A DNA stretch of 9,158 bases from Candidatus Latescibacterota bacterium (GCA_003529325.1 DPVW01000151.1:28591-37748), one strand, 5' to 3'; positions 1 to 6,389 are shown, counted from the stretch's first letter. The notes: a model not told the origin generated them from the sequence alone. Made by a program: numbers and translations.

Positions 1-791
1 ATGGAAACGACGTAAAGGCCTGACGCACACGGTCGCCCGTCGATCTTGCGACCATCCCAAACAAGGATCTCTTCGAGGGCTGCCGGCTGCCAATCCCGCA
101 ATCGCGCCACCAGCGTCCCTTCAACATCGTAGATCCGCACTGACAACAGTGCCGGTGCCGCCGGCAGGCGACATAGAATCTGCAGGCGCTCGACAAAAGG
201 ATCGGGCGACAGTTCGATATCTACCTGGCCTGCTGTGGACGGCGCCTGATCGGCGCTGTTCGGTTGCCCAGGTGTACCACCGAGTTGCCCCGACAGTTGC
301 CAGGTGAAGTCGGCCTGCCGGCGCTCCCAGGAGTAACCTGGACGCCCCGCCGAAGGATCGTAGCCGAACAGGTCGACGGTGTCACCGACGGCACTCACGA
401 GAACGACCTGCTCGGGAGTTGAGTTGGACCATCCTGCCCGCCCGAAAGCCCGGTCTTCAATAGTAACGATTCTCGCCAACTTTCGCACCGAATCGTACGC
501 CGCCGATGCGCCCTTGTAACTACCATCCAGTACAAGAGCGAGGGCGCCGGGTGCCAGTTTCGTGCCCTCCCCCGCATCGACGATCCGATCCAACTCATCA
601 TCGTCACCCAGCTTCCAACCCGACAGATCGAGTGTGTCCGTGTGACTCGAGTTCGTCAGCTCAACGAATTCGTCATGGTGGTCGCTACCGGTTGGGTCTG
701 CCATCACTTCCCAGAGCATGACTTGTGCCCCCGGAAGTGATGGGCTTAGCAGAGCCCCCACCAGGACGGTGCCACCAACGAACCATCTCAT
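1..791 (-). CDS. Exported lamin-tail-domain protein with C-terminal FlgD-Ig-like domain (3' end beyond window)
   Basis: The reading frame is open from the ATG at 791 to the window edge (263 codons plus two bases), so the 3' end is missing. Seen: a short hydrophobic N-terminus with a plausible signal peptide (about residues 1-22, ending near GAQ). Next comes a lamin-tail-like (LTD) beta-sandwich at about 24-175, recognisable from 'LWEVMADPTGSDHHDEFVEL', then 'DLSGWKLGDDD' and 'LAPGALALVLDG'. From about 190 a second beta domain resembles FlgD-Ig/T9SS-type C-terminal modules ('VRIYDVEGTLVARL', 'WDGRKIDGRP', 'ASGLYVV'). Probably only a few residues are missing. The ATG overlaps the stop of the upstream VWA gene as ATGA, with an AGGGA Shine-Dalgarno just before it, so translation is probably coupled. 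LTD domains in bacteria are typical of secreted or surface proteins and are often linked to nucleases or adhesins, but no nuclease domain is visible here. Substrate and function are unknown. Confidence 0.85.
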   Translation of the reverse strand, partial: MRWFVGGTVLVGALLSPSLPGAQVMLWEVMADPTGSDHHDEFVELTNSSHTDTLDLSGWKLGDDDELDRIVDAGEGTKLAPGALALVLDGSYKGASAAYDSVRKLARIVTIEDRAFGRAGWSNSTPEQVVLVSAVGDTVDLFGYDPSAGRPGYSWERRQADFTWQLSGQLGGTPGQPNSADQAPSTAGQVDIELSPDPFVERLQILCRLPAAPALLSVRIYDVEGTLVARLRDWQPAALEEILVWDGRKIDGRPCASGLYVVS

Positions 792-2920
792 AACATCCCT
801 GAGCGCTTGCGCAAGATCCATTCCGCCGCCAAGAGTCCCGTCAGTAATATCAGCCAACCCAGATGTCTGACTTCCACTCCGAGACGTTGTTCCTCTTCCA
901 CAAGAACCGGCAACGGCCGCAGCAGATGGGACAGCTCCGCCCACTGCCCCAATTCACGATAGGCGCCGCCGCTGGCTCGCGCGATGGCTGCGAGCATCTC
1001 TGCATCACCACGAAGATCAGCAGACTCTAATGTGTGGCTCTCGACGATGAAGGACCCTTCGTTCTGTCCGATGTCGGTGTCGCCATACCGGGCGGTCACA
1101 CGGAAGGAGTGGGTGCCCACATCCAGACCCGCAATTTCGGCACGGTATCGTCCGGGAGCCTGCGGGTCCAGGGAGACCAGGCGCCCACCGGGTGCCAGCA
1201 GCAACTCGACTTGTGCATCCATCAAAGGCTCGTTCAGTTCGTCGAATACCTCGACTGTAACAACGGCAGGCTCACCGGAACGATAGATAGGTTCGCTGGA
1301 GGCTCGGACACGCCCCCCCGGCTCAGCCACCGCCAGCCAGTGAATGGCGCTGCGCCAGAATCTGCGCACCGTCTGCTGATCGTCACCACCACCCCCGCCG
1401 AATAGACTCTGACGCCAAAACCCCGTGCCTGCAACCTGGATGATTCGACCTGCGCCGAAGGCGCCAGCAACGACGACGGGATCACCGTCGGACGCCGCTA
1501 GCAGCACGTGAGCGACCGGTTTTGCACGGAGCCGCGGCAGACGCAGCAGTAGAGGGGGCAACCGTTGCCAGGGGTCCCCTGCTGCCTCAGCTTGACGTCG
1601 ACCGACCAGGAACCGACCGATGGCATGACTGGATGCGTCTCGACCGAGGCGCAATGGCTCCTGTCCCCGGACACTGGTCCTCGGACCCGCGATCGTGGGG
1701 AGAAGCTCCTCCAACTCTGCGGATAGGCCGCCCTTCTCTGGCGCCAATTTCTGCAGGAGCAGTCCACCACCCTCTGCGACGAACGTCTGCAGATCACCTG
1801 GGGCGATGGTCGCCGGTACTTCGTCCAATAGGATCAGGGCGTCGTACGCGGCAAGCTTCTGCGGAAAAGGTTCCGACCCGTAGAAACCGCCGTCCCTGCG
1901 ACCGATGAATTCGTCGATCTGCAGCGTCGAGTCTGCCGTCAGTGTGCGGCCTATGAAGGCGGATTCGGCGCCGGGGCGGCGGCAGGACATCAGCACACGG
2001 AGGCGATTGTGGCGTACGCGCAGCGACACCAGTGCCTGACTGTTGTGCGGCGGGAGCTCTCCGTCTCGAGGGACCACGGAGACTCGAAGCAGGTGGGGTC
2101 CCGCACTCAGTGAGGGGACAGATAGCTCCACTTGCTGCTGCTGGCCAGCCGTGCCGAGAGGGAATTCGATTTCTTGAAGGGTATCATCTCCTTCAGCGAT
2201 ACGTATAACGACAGTGCTATCCTGAAAACCCCAACTGCGCAGTCGTAGCAGAATTCGAGCCGGCCTCCCTGCGAAAACCGGACCTGTCGGGACGGCCTCG
2301 ACGATCTGCACGTCATCGGGGGTATGCTGTGAACCAAGTCCCAGAGTGTAGATCGGCGTGCCAAGTTGGGTAGCGACTCGCTCCGGGTCCTCTCCCAGGT
2401 TGTGTCGTCCATCGCTTAATAGGAGAATTCCGGCCAGCAAATGCGGATCCGGCACGGCACGCACGCCGGCGTGCAGAGCGGCTGCAAGGTCCGTCGCTTG
2501 CCCGATGCTCTTCAACTGATCAAGAGTATCCCCGTCGATGTCGTATGCGGTGGAGGAGAATGCCAGTGTAGGTCCATCCAGATGCTCACCCAGTTCCCCG
2601 GCCAGGGCTCGTTGAAAACGGGCGAGGCGCGTCACCCCTTCCTGCTCAACGTCCATGGAGGGGCTTGTGTCGATGAGCGTCACGGTTACGGGCCGCAACG
2701 CTCGCCGGGACAGATACGACAACATCGGCTCCGCCAGCAGTAGCAGCAGGAGACTGAAACTCGCCCCGCGGAGCATCCACAACAGTGTGACACGCGAGGG
2801 GGACACTGAGGGCCGAGTTCGTCGATAGACAAACCACGCGAACCAGATCGCCAGCGGCAGCAGGACCAACCATGGCCATACCGCATCTATATTGAAGATG
2901 GTGTCGAGAAGATCACTCAC
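788..2920 (-). CDS. Membrane protein with von Willebrand factor A domain, 710 aa
   Basis: I place the start at GTG 2920, which overlaps the tsaD stop as GTGA. The same frame extends to 3142, but that stretch lies wholly inside tsaD and looks like shadow sequence. Seen: two N-terminal membrane helices (about 13-31 and 52-69), then a VWA domain (about 77-205) with a complete MIDAS metal site: D84-T-S86-P-S88, T143 in 'ATDLAAAL' and D170 in 'LLLSDG'. Beta-rich segments follow. At about 305-535 is a Rossmann-like region resembling the class I glutamine-amidotransferase-like fold ('YDALILLDEVP', 'FVAEGGGLLLQ', 'GAGRIIQVAGTGFW'), in which I see no catalytic Cys triad. An Ig-like domain lies at about 540-625 and a last membrane helix at about 687-704. 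The layout matches large BatA/aerotolerance-like or putative amidotransferase VWA membrane proteins of FCB and planctomycete genomes. The VWA and amidotransferase-like parts probably face the periplasm. Metal-dependent protein binding is the likely activity, but the partner is unknown. Confidence 0.9.
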   Translation of the reverse strand: MSDLLDTIFNIDAVWPWLVLLPLAIWFAWFVYRRTRPSVSPSRVTLLWMLRGASFSLLLLLLAEPMLSYLSRRALRPVTVTLIDTSPSMDVEQEGVTRLARFQRALAGELGEHLDGPTLAFSSTAYDIDGDTLDQLKSIGQATDLAAALHAGVRAVPDPHLLAGILLLSDGRHNLGEDPERVATQLGTPIYTLGLGSQHTPDDVQIVEAVPTGPVFAGRPARILLRLRSWGFQDSTVVIRIAEGDDTLQEIEFPLGTAGQQQQVELSVPSLSAGPHLLRVSVVPRDGELPPHNSQALVSLRVRHNRLRVLMSCRRPGAESAFIGRTLTADSTLQIDEFIGRRDGGFYGSEPFPQKLAAYDALILLDEVPATIAPGDLQTFVAEGGGLLLQKLAPEKGGLSAELEELLPTIAGPRTSVRGQEPLRLGRDASSHAIGRFLVGRRQAEAAGDPWQRLPPLLLRLPRLRAKPVAHVLLAASDGDPVVVAGAFGAGRIIQVAGTGFWRQSLFGGGGGDDQQTVRRFWRSAIHWLAVAEPGGRVRASSEPIYRSGEPAVVTVEVFDELNEPLMDAQVELLLAPGGRLVSLDPQAPGRYRAEIAGLDVGTHSFRVTARYGDTDIGQNEGSFIVESHTLESADLRGDAEMLAAIARASGGAYRELGQWAELSHLLRPLPVLVEEEQRLGVEVRHLGWLILLTGLLAAEWILRKRSGML

Positions 2921-3951
2921 GCTGGCATGCCCGCCAGCGGTAGACGCGGTCGGGCATCCAGGTCCCAGCCGCTGCGTTCGCCTGCCAACAGACGAAAACG
3001 TCCCGCTGCGGCGATCATGGCTGCGTTGTCGGTACAGAGAAGCGGACTGGGAATGAACAAGTCTACACCAAGCCGACGCAACGCGACTTGCAGGTCCGAC
3101 CGCAATTTTTGGTTGGCCGCAACACCGCCGACGAGGCTGCACCGGACGGCACCCGTGCGTTCCACGGCGTGGAGAGTCCTTGCGACGAGGACATCGATCA
3201 CCGCCTGTTGAAAGCTGGCAGCCAGGTCAGCAGTCAGTCTTCGAACAGCTGCTGATCCGGGGCCACCTAGACGCAGTATTTCAGTGCGCACGGCGGTCTT
3301 CAGGCCACTGAAGCTGAAATCGAGACCAGTCTTCTCGGGCAGCGGCCGAGGGAAGGTGATAGCTGTGGCATCTCCACTCTCGGCGGCATCGCCAACCGCT
3401 CTACCACCGGCGACGAACTGATCTTGCGGCAGCAGATCGAGAAGTCTGGCTACCTTGTCGAAGGCCTCTCCCGCTGCATCATCCAGCGTTCGGCCGAGAT
3501 GGTGGTAAGTACCGTAACTCGGAACATGGACCAATTCGGTGTGGCCTCCCGATACCAGCAGGGAGAGGAATGGCGGCTCGAGACTGCGCTCGATCCCGGC
3601 CGAAAATAGGTGCCCCTCCAGATGGTGGACCCCGATCAGCTCGAGGCCGGCGCCGTAGGCCAATCCCTTGGCGGCATTAACACCCACCAACAGGGATCCC
3701 ACCAGCCCTGGACCGCAGGTTACGGCGATGGCATCGATGTGGGCCAGTTGTAGACCGGCCTCTCGTAGAGCCTGTTCGATAACGGGTCCAATGGTGCGGA
3801 TGTGTGCCCGGGATGCCAGTTCTGGCACGACGCCCCCATATGGGGCATGCTCCTGTTGGGACAACACGACATTGGATCGCAGCCCACCATCAGCTCCGAG
3901 GACGGCCGCGGATGTCTCATCACAGGACGTCTCGATTCCGAGGACGACCAA
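2917..3951 (-). CDS. tsaD: TsaD, tRNA N6-adenosine threonylcarbamoyltransferase
   Basis: TsaD transfers the threonylcarbamoyl group from TC-AMP to A37 of ANN-decoding tRNAs, working in the cytoplasm with TsaB and TsaE. The 344-residue length matches the family. Seen: the N-terminal 'VLGIETSCDETS' ASKHA motif, 'YGGVVPELASRAH', the metal-binding 'HHLEGH' (H110 and H114), 'LLVSGGHTEL', 'GEAFDKVARLLDL', 'DFSFSGLKTA', 'LVGGVAAN', and 'CTDNAAMIA' supplying the third metal ligand, D308. The start codon is TTG at 3951. It is chosen because the family's conserved N-terminus begins exactly there and the upstream stop is only 2 bases away. There is no clear Shine-Dalgarno, so expression probably relies on coupling with the upstream YbbR-like gene. 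Oddity: the usual Y-P-G-G-P motif after the 'ARLL' segment is replaced by a longer 'PQDQFVAGGR' (about 175-184). Partner genes tsaB and tsaE are not in the window. Confidence 0.97.
   Translation of the reverse strand: MVVLGIETSCDETSAAVLGADGGLRSNVVLSQQEHAPYGGVVPELASRAHIRTIGPVIEQALREAGLQLAHIDAIAVTCGPGLVGSLLVGVNAAKGLAYGAGLELIGVHHLEGHLFSAGIERSLEPPFLSLLVSGGHTELVHVPSYGTYHHLGRTLDDAAGEAFDKVARLLDLLPQDQFVAGGRAVGDAAESGDATAITFPRPLPEKTGLDFSFSGLKTAVRTEILRLGGPGSAAVRRLTADLAASFQQAVIDVLVARTLHAVERTGAVRCSLVGGVAANQKLRSDLQVALRRLGVDLFIPSPLLCTDNAAMIAAAGRFRLLAGERSGWDLDARPRLPLAGMPA
2920..2939 (-). promoter_or_regulatory. Inverted repeat overlapping the GTG start of the VWA gene
   Basis: A perfect 7-base inverted repeat (CGCTGGC at 2939-2933 and GCCAGCG at 2926-2920, minus strand) with a 6-base loop lies at the very end of tsaD. 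Its 3' arm includes the first base of the downstream GTG start codon. If it folds in the mRNA it would hide the initiation region until ribosomes finishing tsaD unwind it, which fits translational coupling. The structure is seen in the sequence; its function is inferred. It is GC-rich coding sequence, so chance is possible. Confidence 0.4.
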
Positions 3952-3953
3952 GT

Positions 3954-4886
3954 TCAGCGTGTGACGATGGTGGCGCGTGCAGGGATGATCTGGCGGATCT
4001 CGTACAGTTGCTCGGGCGGCGCCTCGATGAGACCACCGGTGGCGTCACTGGCAGCGGCATACCGCACTGTGAGTCTAAGGTCGTTCTCCGGATCCAGAGT
4101 GCCGATCAGGTCCGCACCACCGCGGACACGAACGGTCACGCGGGAGGGTTCCGCCACGGCACCACGAGGACCACCGATGACCTTCACTGGAACATTCAGA
4201 AATGGGTATTCGGCCAACTCCTGGACATCGATCCGCACCCGGACTCGATCCTGGCCGAGTGAAAGTTGACGGCCAGGGGGGACCTGAAGGGCCAGGTCGA
4301 CGTCCACATCATCGCGGACGCCGTCGCGAAATAGACTGTCTGTGTAAATAGCAGCGATCTCGCGCAGGTGTGTCACTGGCCCCGATACATCGACAGAATC
4401 GGGATCGAGGGCCGTTGGACCGACTTGGGTGTAGGACTCGGCCAATCGCAATCCGACAAGTGGCCGGACGGGAACACGGCGTTCCTCGAGATGATCGAGA
4501 GTGACGACAACGTCAGTGGGAGCAAGTACATCCTGCACGTACAGATCGAGTTCCGATTGACTCTCAACCTGGGTTGGCTCTAGTCGAAGACTGAGTCGTC
4601 TACCAGGTGGGCCGAAGGGGGTTTGCACCCGTAGAAGAAAGTCGTCTACCGAAGCACGGAGTAAGTCCTTGCCAGTACCCACGACGGCAACACGCACGAA
4701 AGATGGTGCGGCGCTGGACAGGACGATGGAGGCTTCGCCCGCCGGCGTAGCGGGGTCCTCGATGAGCAGAGGGATATCCAGTGCCCGGCGGTAGCTATGC
4801 TCTGTGACGGCATGAAACCAGAGTGCCGTAGCGAGCAGGACGGCTCCCAGCTTCGCACCCCAGTCGCGCGTCAACCACCGCTGCAT
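3954..4886 (-). CDS. YbbR/CdaR-like membrane-anchored protein, 310 aa
   Basis: The protein starts with a short cytoplasmic stretch and one hydrophobic helix (about 11-27, 'AKLGAVLLATALWFHAV'), followed by an all-beta extracytoplasmic region. This region reads as three YbbR-type repeats, at about 33-130, 135-220 and 229-310. The middle one is the clearest: 'RVPVRPLVG', 'GPTALDPDSVDVSGP', then 'REIAAIYTDSL'. In Firmicutes, YbbR (CdaR) is the membrane regulator of the di-adenylate cyclase CdaA and is usually encoded beside cdaA and glmM. Neither partner is in this window, so the c-di-AMP role is only a family-level suggestion. The start is ATG 4886, with GAGG five bases upstream. The gene follows the zinc-ribbon gene after 22 bases and is followed by tsaD after 2 bases. 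Its position directly upstream of tsaD suggests shared expression rather than shared biochemistry. Confidence 0.88.
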   Translation of the reverse strand: MQRWLTRDWGAKLGAVLLATALWFHAVTEHSYRRALDIPLLIEDPATPAGEASIVLSSAAPSFVRVAVVGTGKDLLRASVDDFLLRVQTPFGPPGRRLSLRLEPTQVESQSELDLYVQDVLAPTDVVVTLDHLEERRVPVRPLVGLRLAESYTQVGPTALDPDSVDVSGPVTHLREIAAIYTDSLFRDGVRDDVDVDLALQVPPGRQLSLGQDRVRVRIDVQELAEYPFLNVPVKVIGGPRGAVAEPSRVTVRVRGGADLIGTLDPENDLRLTVRYAAASDATGGLIEAPPEQLYEIRQIIPARATIVTR

Positions 4887-4908
4887 GACGGCCTCGATCC
4901 TGCCAGGG

Positions 4909-5100
4909 TTACTTGTAAGACTCCCTCAGCTCCTTTCCGATACTCAACTCTCCGTTGTCGATACGGATGTTGTAGCCGCAATCGGGGCTCGTGCAGACCC
5001 AGGCCTTGTAATGTATCGCCGATCCATCTCTGCCGTAATCCGACAACGGCACCATCACTCCCTGCTGGCACTTCAGGCAATTCGGATACGGAGCATCCAT
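4909..5100 (-). CDS. Small zinc-ribbon protein, 63 aa, function unknown
   Basis: This is a short protein with four cysteines in a zinc-ribbon arrangement: C8-x2-C11 near the N-terminus ('PNCLKCQQG') and C36-x4-C41 ('VCTSPDCGY'), separated by about 24 residues. The predicted knuckles are followed by a charged C-terminal tail ('GELSIGKELRESYK'). There is no signal peptide or membrane helix, so it is probably cytoplasmic. ATG 5100 is preferred over an in-frame TTG at 5124, because a strong purine-rich Shine-Dalgarno lies between the two and sits 7 bases before the ATG. It lies between the phosphatase gene (54-base gap) and the YbbR-like gene (22-base gap) in the same operon. I do not recognise a characterised family. 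Such ribbons may bind nucleic acid or protein, or merely carry structural zinc. Confidence 0.8.
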   Translation of the reverse strand: MDAPYPNCLKCQQGVMVPLSDYGRDGSAIHYKAWVCTSPDCGYNIRIDNGELSIGKELRESYK

Positions 5101-5107
5101 GTGCAGA

Positions 5108-5118
5108 CCTCCCCTCCC
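5108..5118 (-). promoter_or_regulatory. Strong Shine-Dalgarno of the zinc-ribbon gene
   Basis: The minus-strand sequence GGGAGGGGAGG ends 7 bases before ATG 5100. It contains two overlapping GGAGG-type cores, the strongest ribosome-binding site in the operon. It settles the start of the small protein, because the alternative TTG at 5124 would place this motif inside the coding region. The strength suggests that the small protein is made in quantity or independently of the upstream gene. Confidence 0.7.
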
Positions 5119-5154
5119 GATCAAGTGAAGACTGGGGTTCGCTTCTTGTCGTTG

Positions 5155-5622
5155 TCAGACCCGCTGTCCCAATACGTTCAGGGAGCGGGCGAAATCGTGA
5201 ATTGCTTTTTCTTGGGACATCGTCTCCACCGAGCCCGGTCGGTGGACGCGCAACTGGGCCAAAGCACTCTCGGCGCCGTGCCCTTGGTGCACCAGGTAAC
5301 AGGCGATCATAGTACCCGTCCTCCCGAGTCCAGCCAGACAATGCACGGCAGTCGCCAGGTTGTCCGTCCAGGCCTGGTCCACAAATTCGATAAACTGGCC
5401 AATCTGGACCAGTGAGGGAGCCTGCATGTCGGGGACCGGGAGGTGTCGGTATGGGATCTGTGCTTCAAGCATTAGCTCTGCCGGCAAAGCCATTTCGGTC
5501 AGGGTCACCAGCGCTCCCAACCCTTGCTTACGTAGTGACTGCAACTCGCTCAGGGTTGGCTCCCCTTGGAGACCAAAACCGGCAAGGCGTCCGGGAATGA
5601 CCCAACTGAAATTGACGATCAC
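5155..5622 (-). CDS. Dual-specificity protein phosphatase, VHZ/DUSP23-like, 155 aa
   Basis: This is a compact cysteine-based phosphatase that should hydrolyse phosphotyrosine or phosphoserine/threonine through a phosphocysteine intermediate. Seen: the P-loop 'HCLAGLGRTGT' with nucleophile C95, R101 and T102 (C-x5-R-T), and the probable general acid D65 in 'LPVPD', 30 residues upstream. No signal peptide is present, so it is cytoplasmic. From memory of human DUSP23/VHZ, the resemblance runs the full length: 'NFSWVIPGRLAG' at the N-terminus, 'LVTLTE', 'GRTGTMIACYLV' and the C-terminal 'RPGSVETMSQEKAI'. This places it in the small atypical VHZ-like group rather than the low-molecular-weight PTPs. 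The GTG start overlaps the stop of the MoaD-MoaE gene as GTGA, so translation is probably coupled. The substrate is unknown and no kinase gene is visible nearby. An RNA or phosphoinositide substrate is possible but less likely. Confidence 0.93.
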   Translation of the reverse strand: MIVNFSWVIPGRLAGFGLQGEPTLSELQSLRKQGLGALVTLTEMALPAELMLEAQIPYRHLPVPDMQAPSLVQIGQFIEFVDQAWTDNLATAVHCLAGLGRTGTMIACYLVHQGHGAESALAQLRVHRPGSVETMSQEKAIHDFARSLNVLGQRV

Positions 5623-6314
5623 TTTACGCGCTCGCCATTGGCAGGAGCCTCACCAGGACCCTCTACCCAGAATTCTCCATCCGGGCCGACTTCCTTCTTC
5701 CAGATGGGGACCTCTTGTTTCAGGCGGTCGATGAGATAACGACACGCATCGAAGGCCTCCGCCCGGTGCGGGCTGGCTACACTCAGAAGAATTGAGATCT
5801 CACCGATCTCAAGCCTTCCAACTCTGTGCAGCATCGCCACGTCTCCGATTGGCCACCGTGTCCGAGCCTCTTGCGCCAGTTTGGCCATCTTCTTCTCTGC
5901 CATTGGAGCGTAGGCCTCATAATACAGATGAGACGTACTCACGCCTTCCGAATGATCCCTCACAACCCCTGAGAAGGTGAGAACTGCCCCATCAGCGGGG
6001 CTGCGCACAATCTCAGATAGTTCATCGGCCCGAATGGGCCGCTCCACCACCCGGAAATTGCCCGCCATTGCACCACCACTCACGGGAGGTATGATCGCGA
6101 CCTCGTCACCTTCCTGCAAGCTTTGGTTCTTGGCGGCGTACTCTTCGTTCACTGCAGTCTGTGCGATGGCACCGACACCGGCGAAGGCGGGATACACGCC
6201 CCCGAGATGACTCAGTAGCGCCTCTACCGTCGAACCTCCCGGTAGTGATATCGTTAGCGCTCTAGCGCCAACGGCATCACGCGCCCCGGCGAAAAACAGA
6301 ACCTCTACCCTCAT
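5619..6314 (-). CDS. moaE: MoaD-MoaE fusion, molybdopterin synthase, 231 aa
   Basis: Both subunits of molybdopterin synthase are joined in one chain. MoaD is the sulfur carrier and MoaE the catalytic subunit that converts cPMP to molybdopterin in the cytoplasm. Seen: a MoaD ubiquitin-like domain at 1-81, starting 'MRVEVLFFAGARDAVG' and ending 'IIPPVSGG' (G80-G81). MoaE follows from about 85, with 'LTFSGVVRDHSEG', 'LYYEAY', 'MLHRVGRLEIGE', 'SPHRAEAFDACRYLIDRLK' and 'PIWKKE'. K199 and K206 match the lysines conserved in MoaE active sites. ATG 6314 is chosen because MoaD begins there. The open frame continues to a TTG at 6389, but that stretch overlaps the proposed promoter. A GAGGGG lies 10 bases before the ATG. 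The Gly-Gly that must become a thiocarboxylate is internal, so the chain may need cleavage after G81, as described for mycobacterial MoaX. Alternatively the ATG inside 'GGAMAG' could give separate MoaE. No moaA, moaC or moeB is in the window. Confidence 0.95.
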   Translation of the reverse strand: MRVEVLFFAGARDAVGARALTISLPGGSTVEALLSHLGGVYPAFAGVGAIAQTAVNEEYAAKNQSLQEGDEVAIIPPVSGGAMAGNFRVVERPIRADELSEIVRSPADGAVLTFSGVVRDHSEGVSTSHLYYEAYAPMAEKKMAKLAQEARTRWPIGDVAMLHRVGRLEIGEISILLSVASPHRAEAFDACRYLIDRLKQEVPIWKKEVGPDGEFWVEGPGEAPANGERVK

Positions 6315-6360
6315 CGAGACGGGACCCCTCACCTGGATCGCACGACTTGTCAAGGTCGCG

Positions 6361-6389
6361 AATATAGCCGCCGCAAAATTGCTGGGCAA
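6361..6389 (-). promoter_or_regulatory. Putative sigma70-like promoter for the seven-gene operon
   Basis: On the minus strand, TTGCCC (6389-6384) is followed after exactly 17 bases by TATATT (6366-6361). These are 4/6 and 5/6 matches to the bacterial housekeeping consensus. Initiation would fall near 6350-6355, giving a leader of about 40 bases before ATG 6314. It lies between the terminator of the upstream gene and the moaD-moaE start, where a promoter is expected. The motifs are seen; promoter activity is inferred, and the promoter consensus of this phylum is unknown to me. Confidence 0.5.

Noticed and set aside
806..815. Perfect 10-base palindrome cttgcgcaag
   Set aside because: It encodes the last Leu-Arg-Lys residues of the VWA protein. 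A palindrome of this length is expected by chance, and no operator context is seen.
2921..3142. N-terminal extension of the VWA gene to 3142
   Set aside because: It lies entirely within tsaD in another frame, has an Arg/Cys-rich composition, and would displace the N-terminal membrane helix from its usual place. The GTGA overlap start at 2920 is better.
4885..5415. Plus-strand open frames opposite the zinc-ribbon and phosphatase genes
   Set aside because: The opposite strand encodes two recognisable proteins with proper starts. The plus frames show no motif.
6325..6353. Perfect TTGACA (6353-6348, minus strand) as a -35 box
   Set aside because: Seventeen bases downstream lies GAGGGG, the probable Shine-Dalgarno, not a -10 hexamer. 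The TTGCCC/TATATT pair at 6361-6389 fits better.
6315..6389. Extension of the moaD-moaE reading frame to a TTG at 6389
   Set aside because: MoaD homology begins exactly at ATG 6314, and the extension overlaps the candidate promoter.
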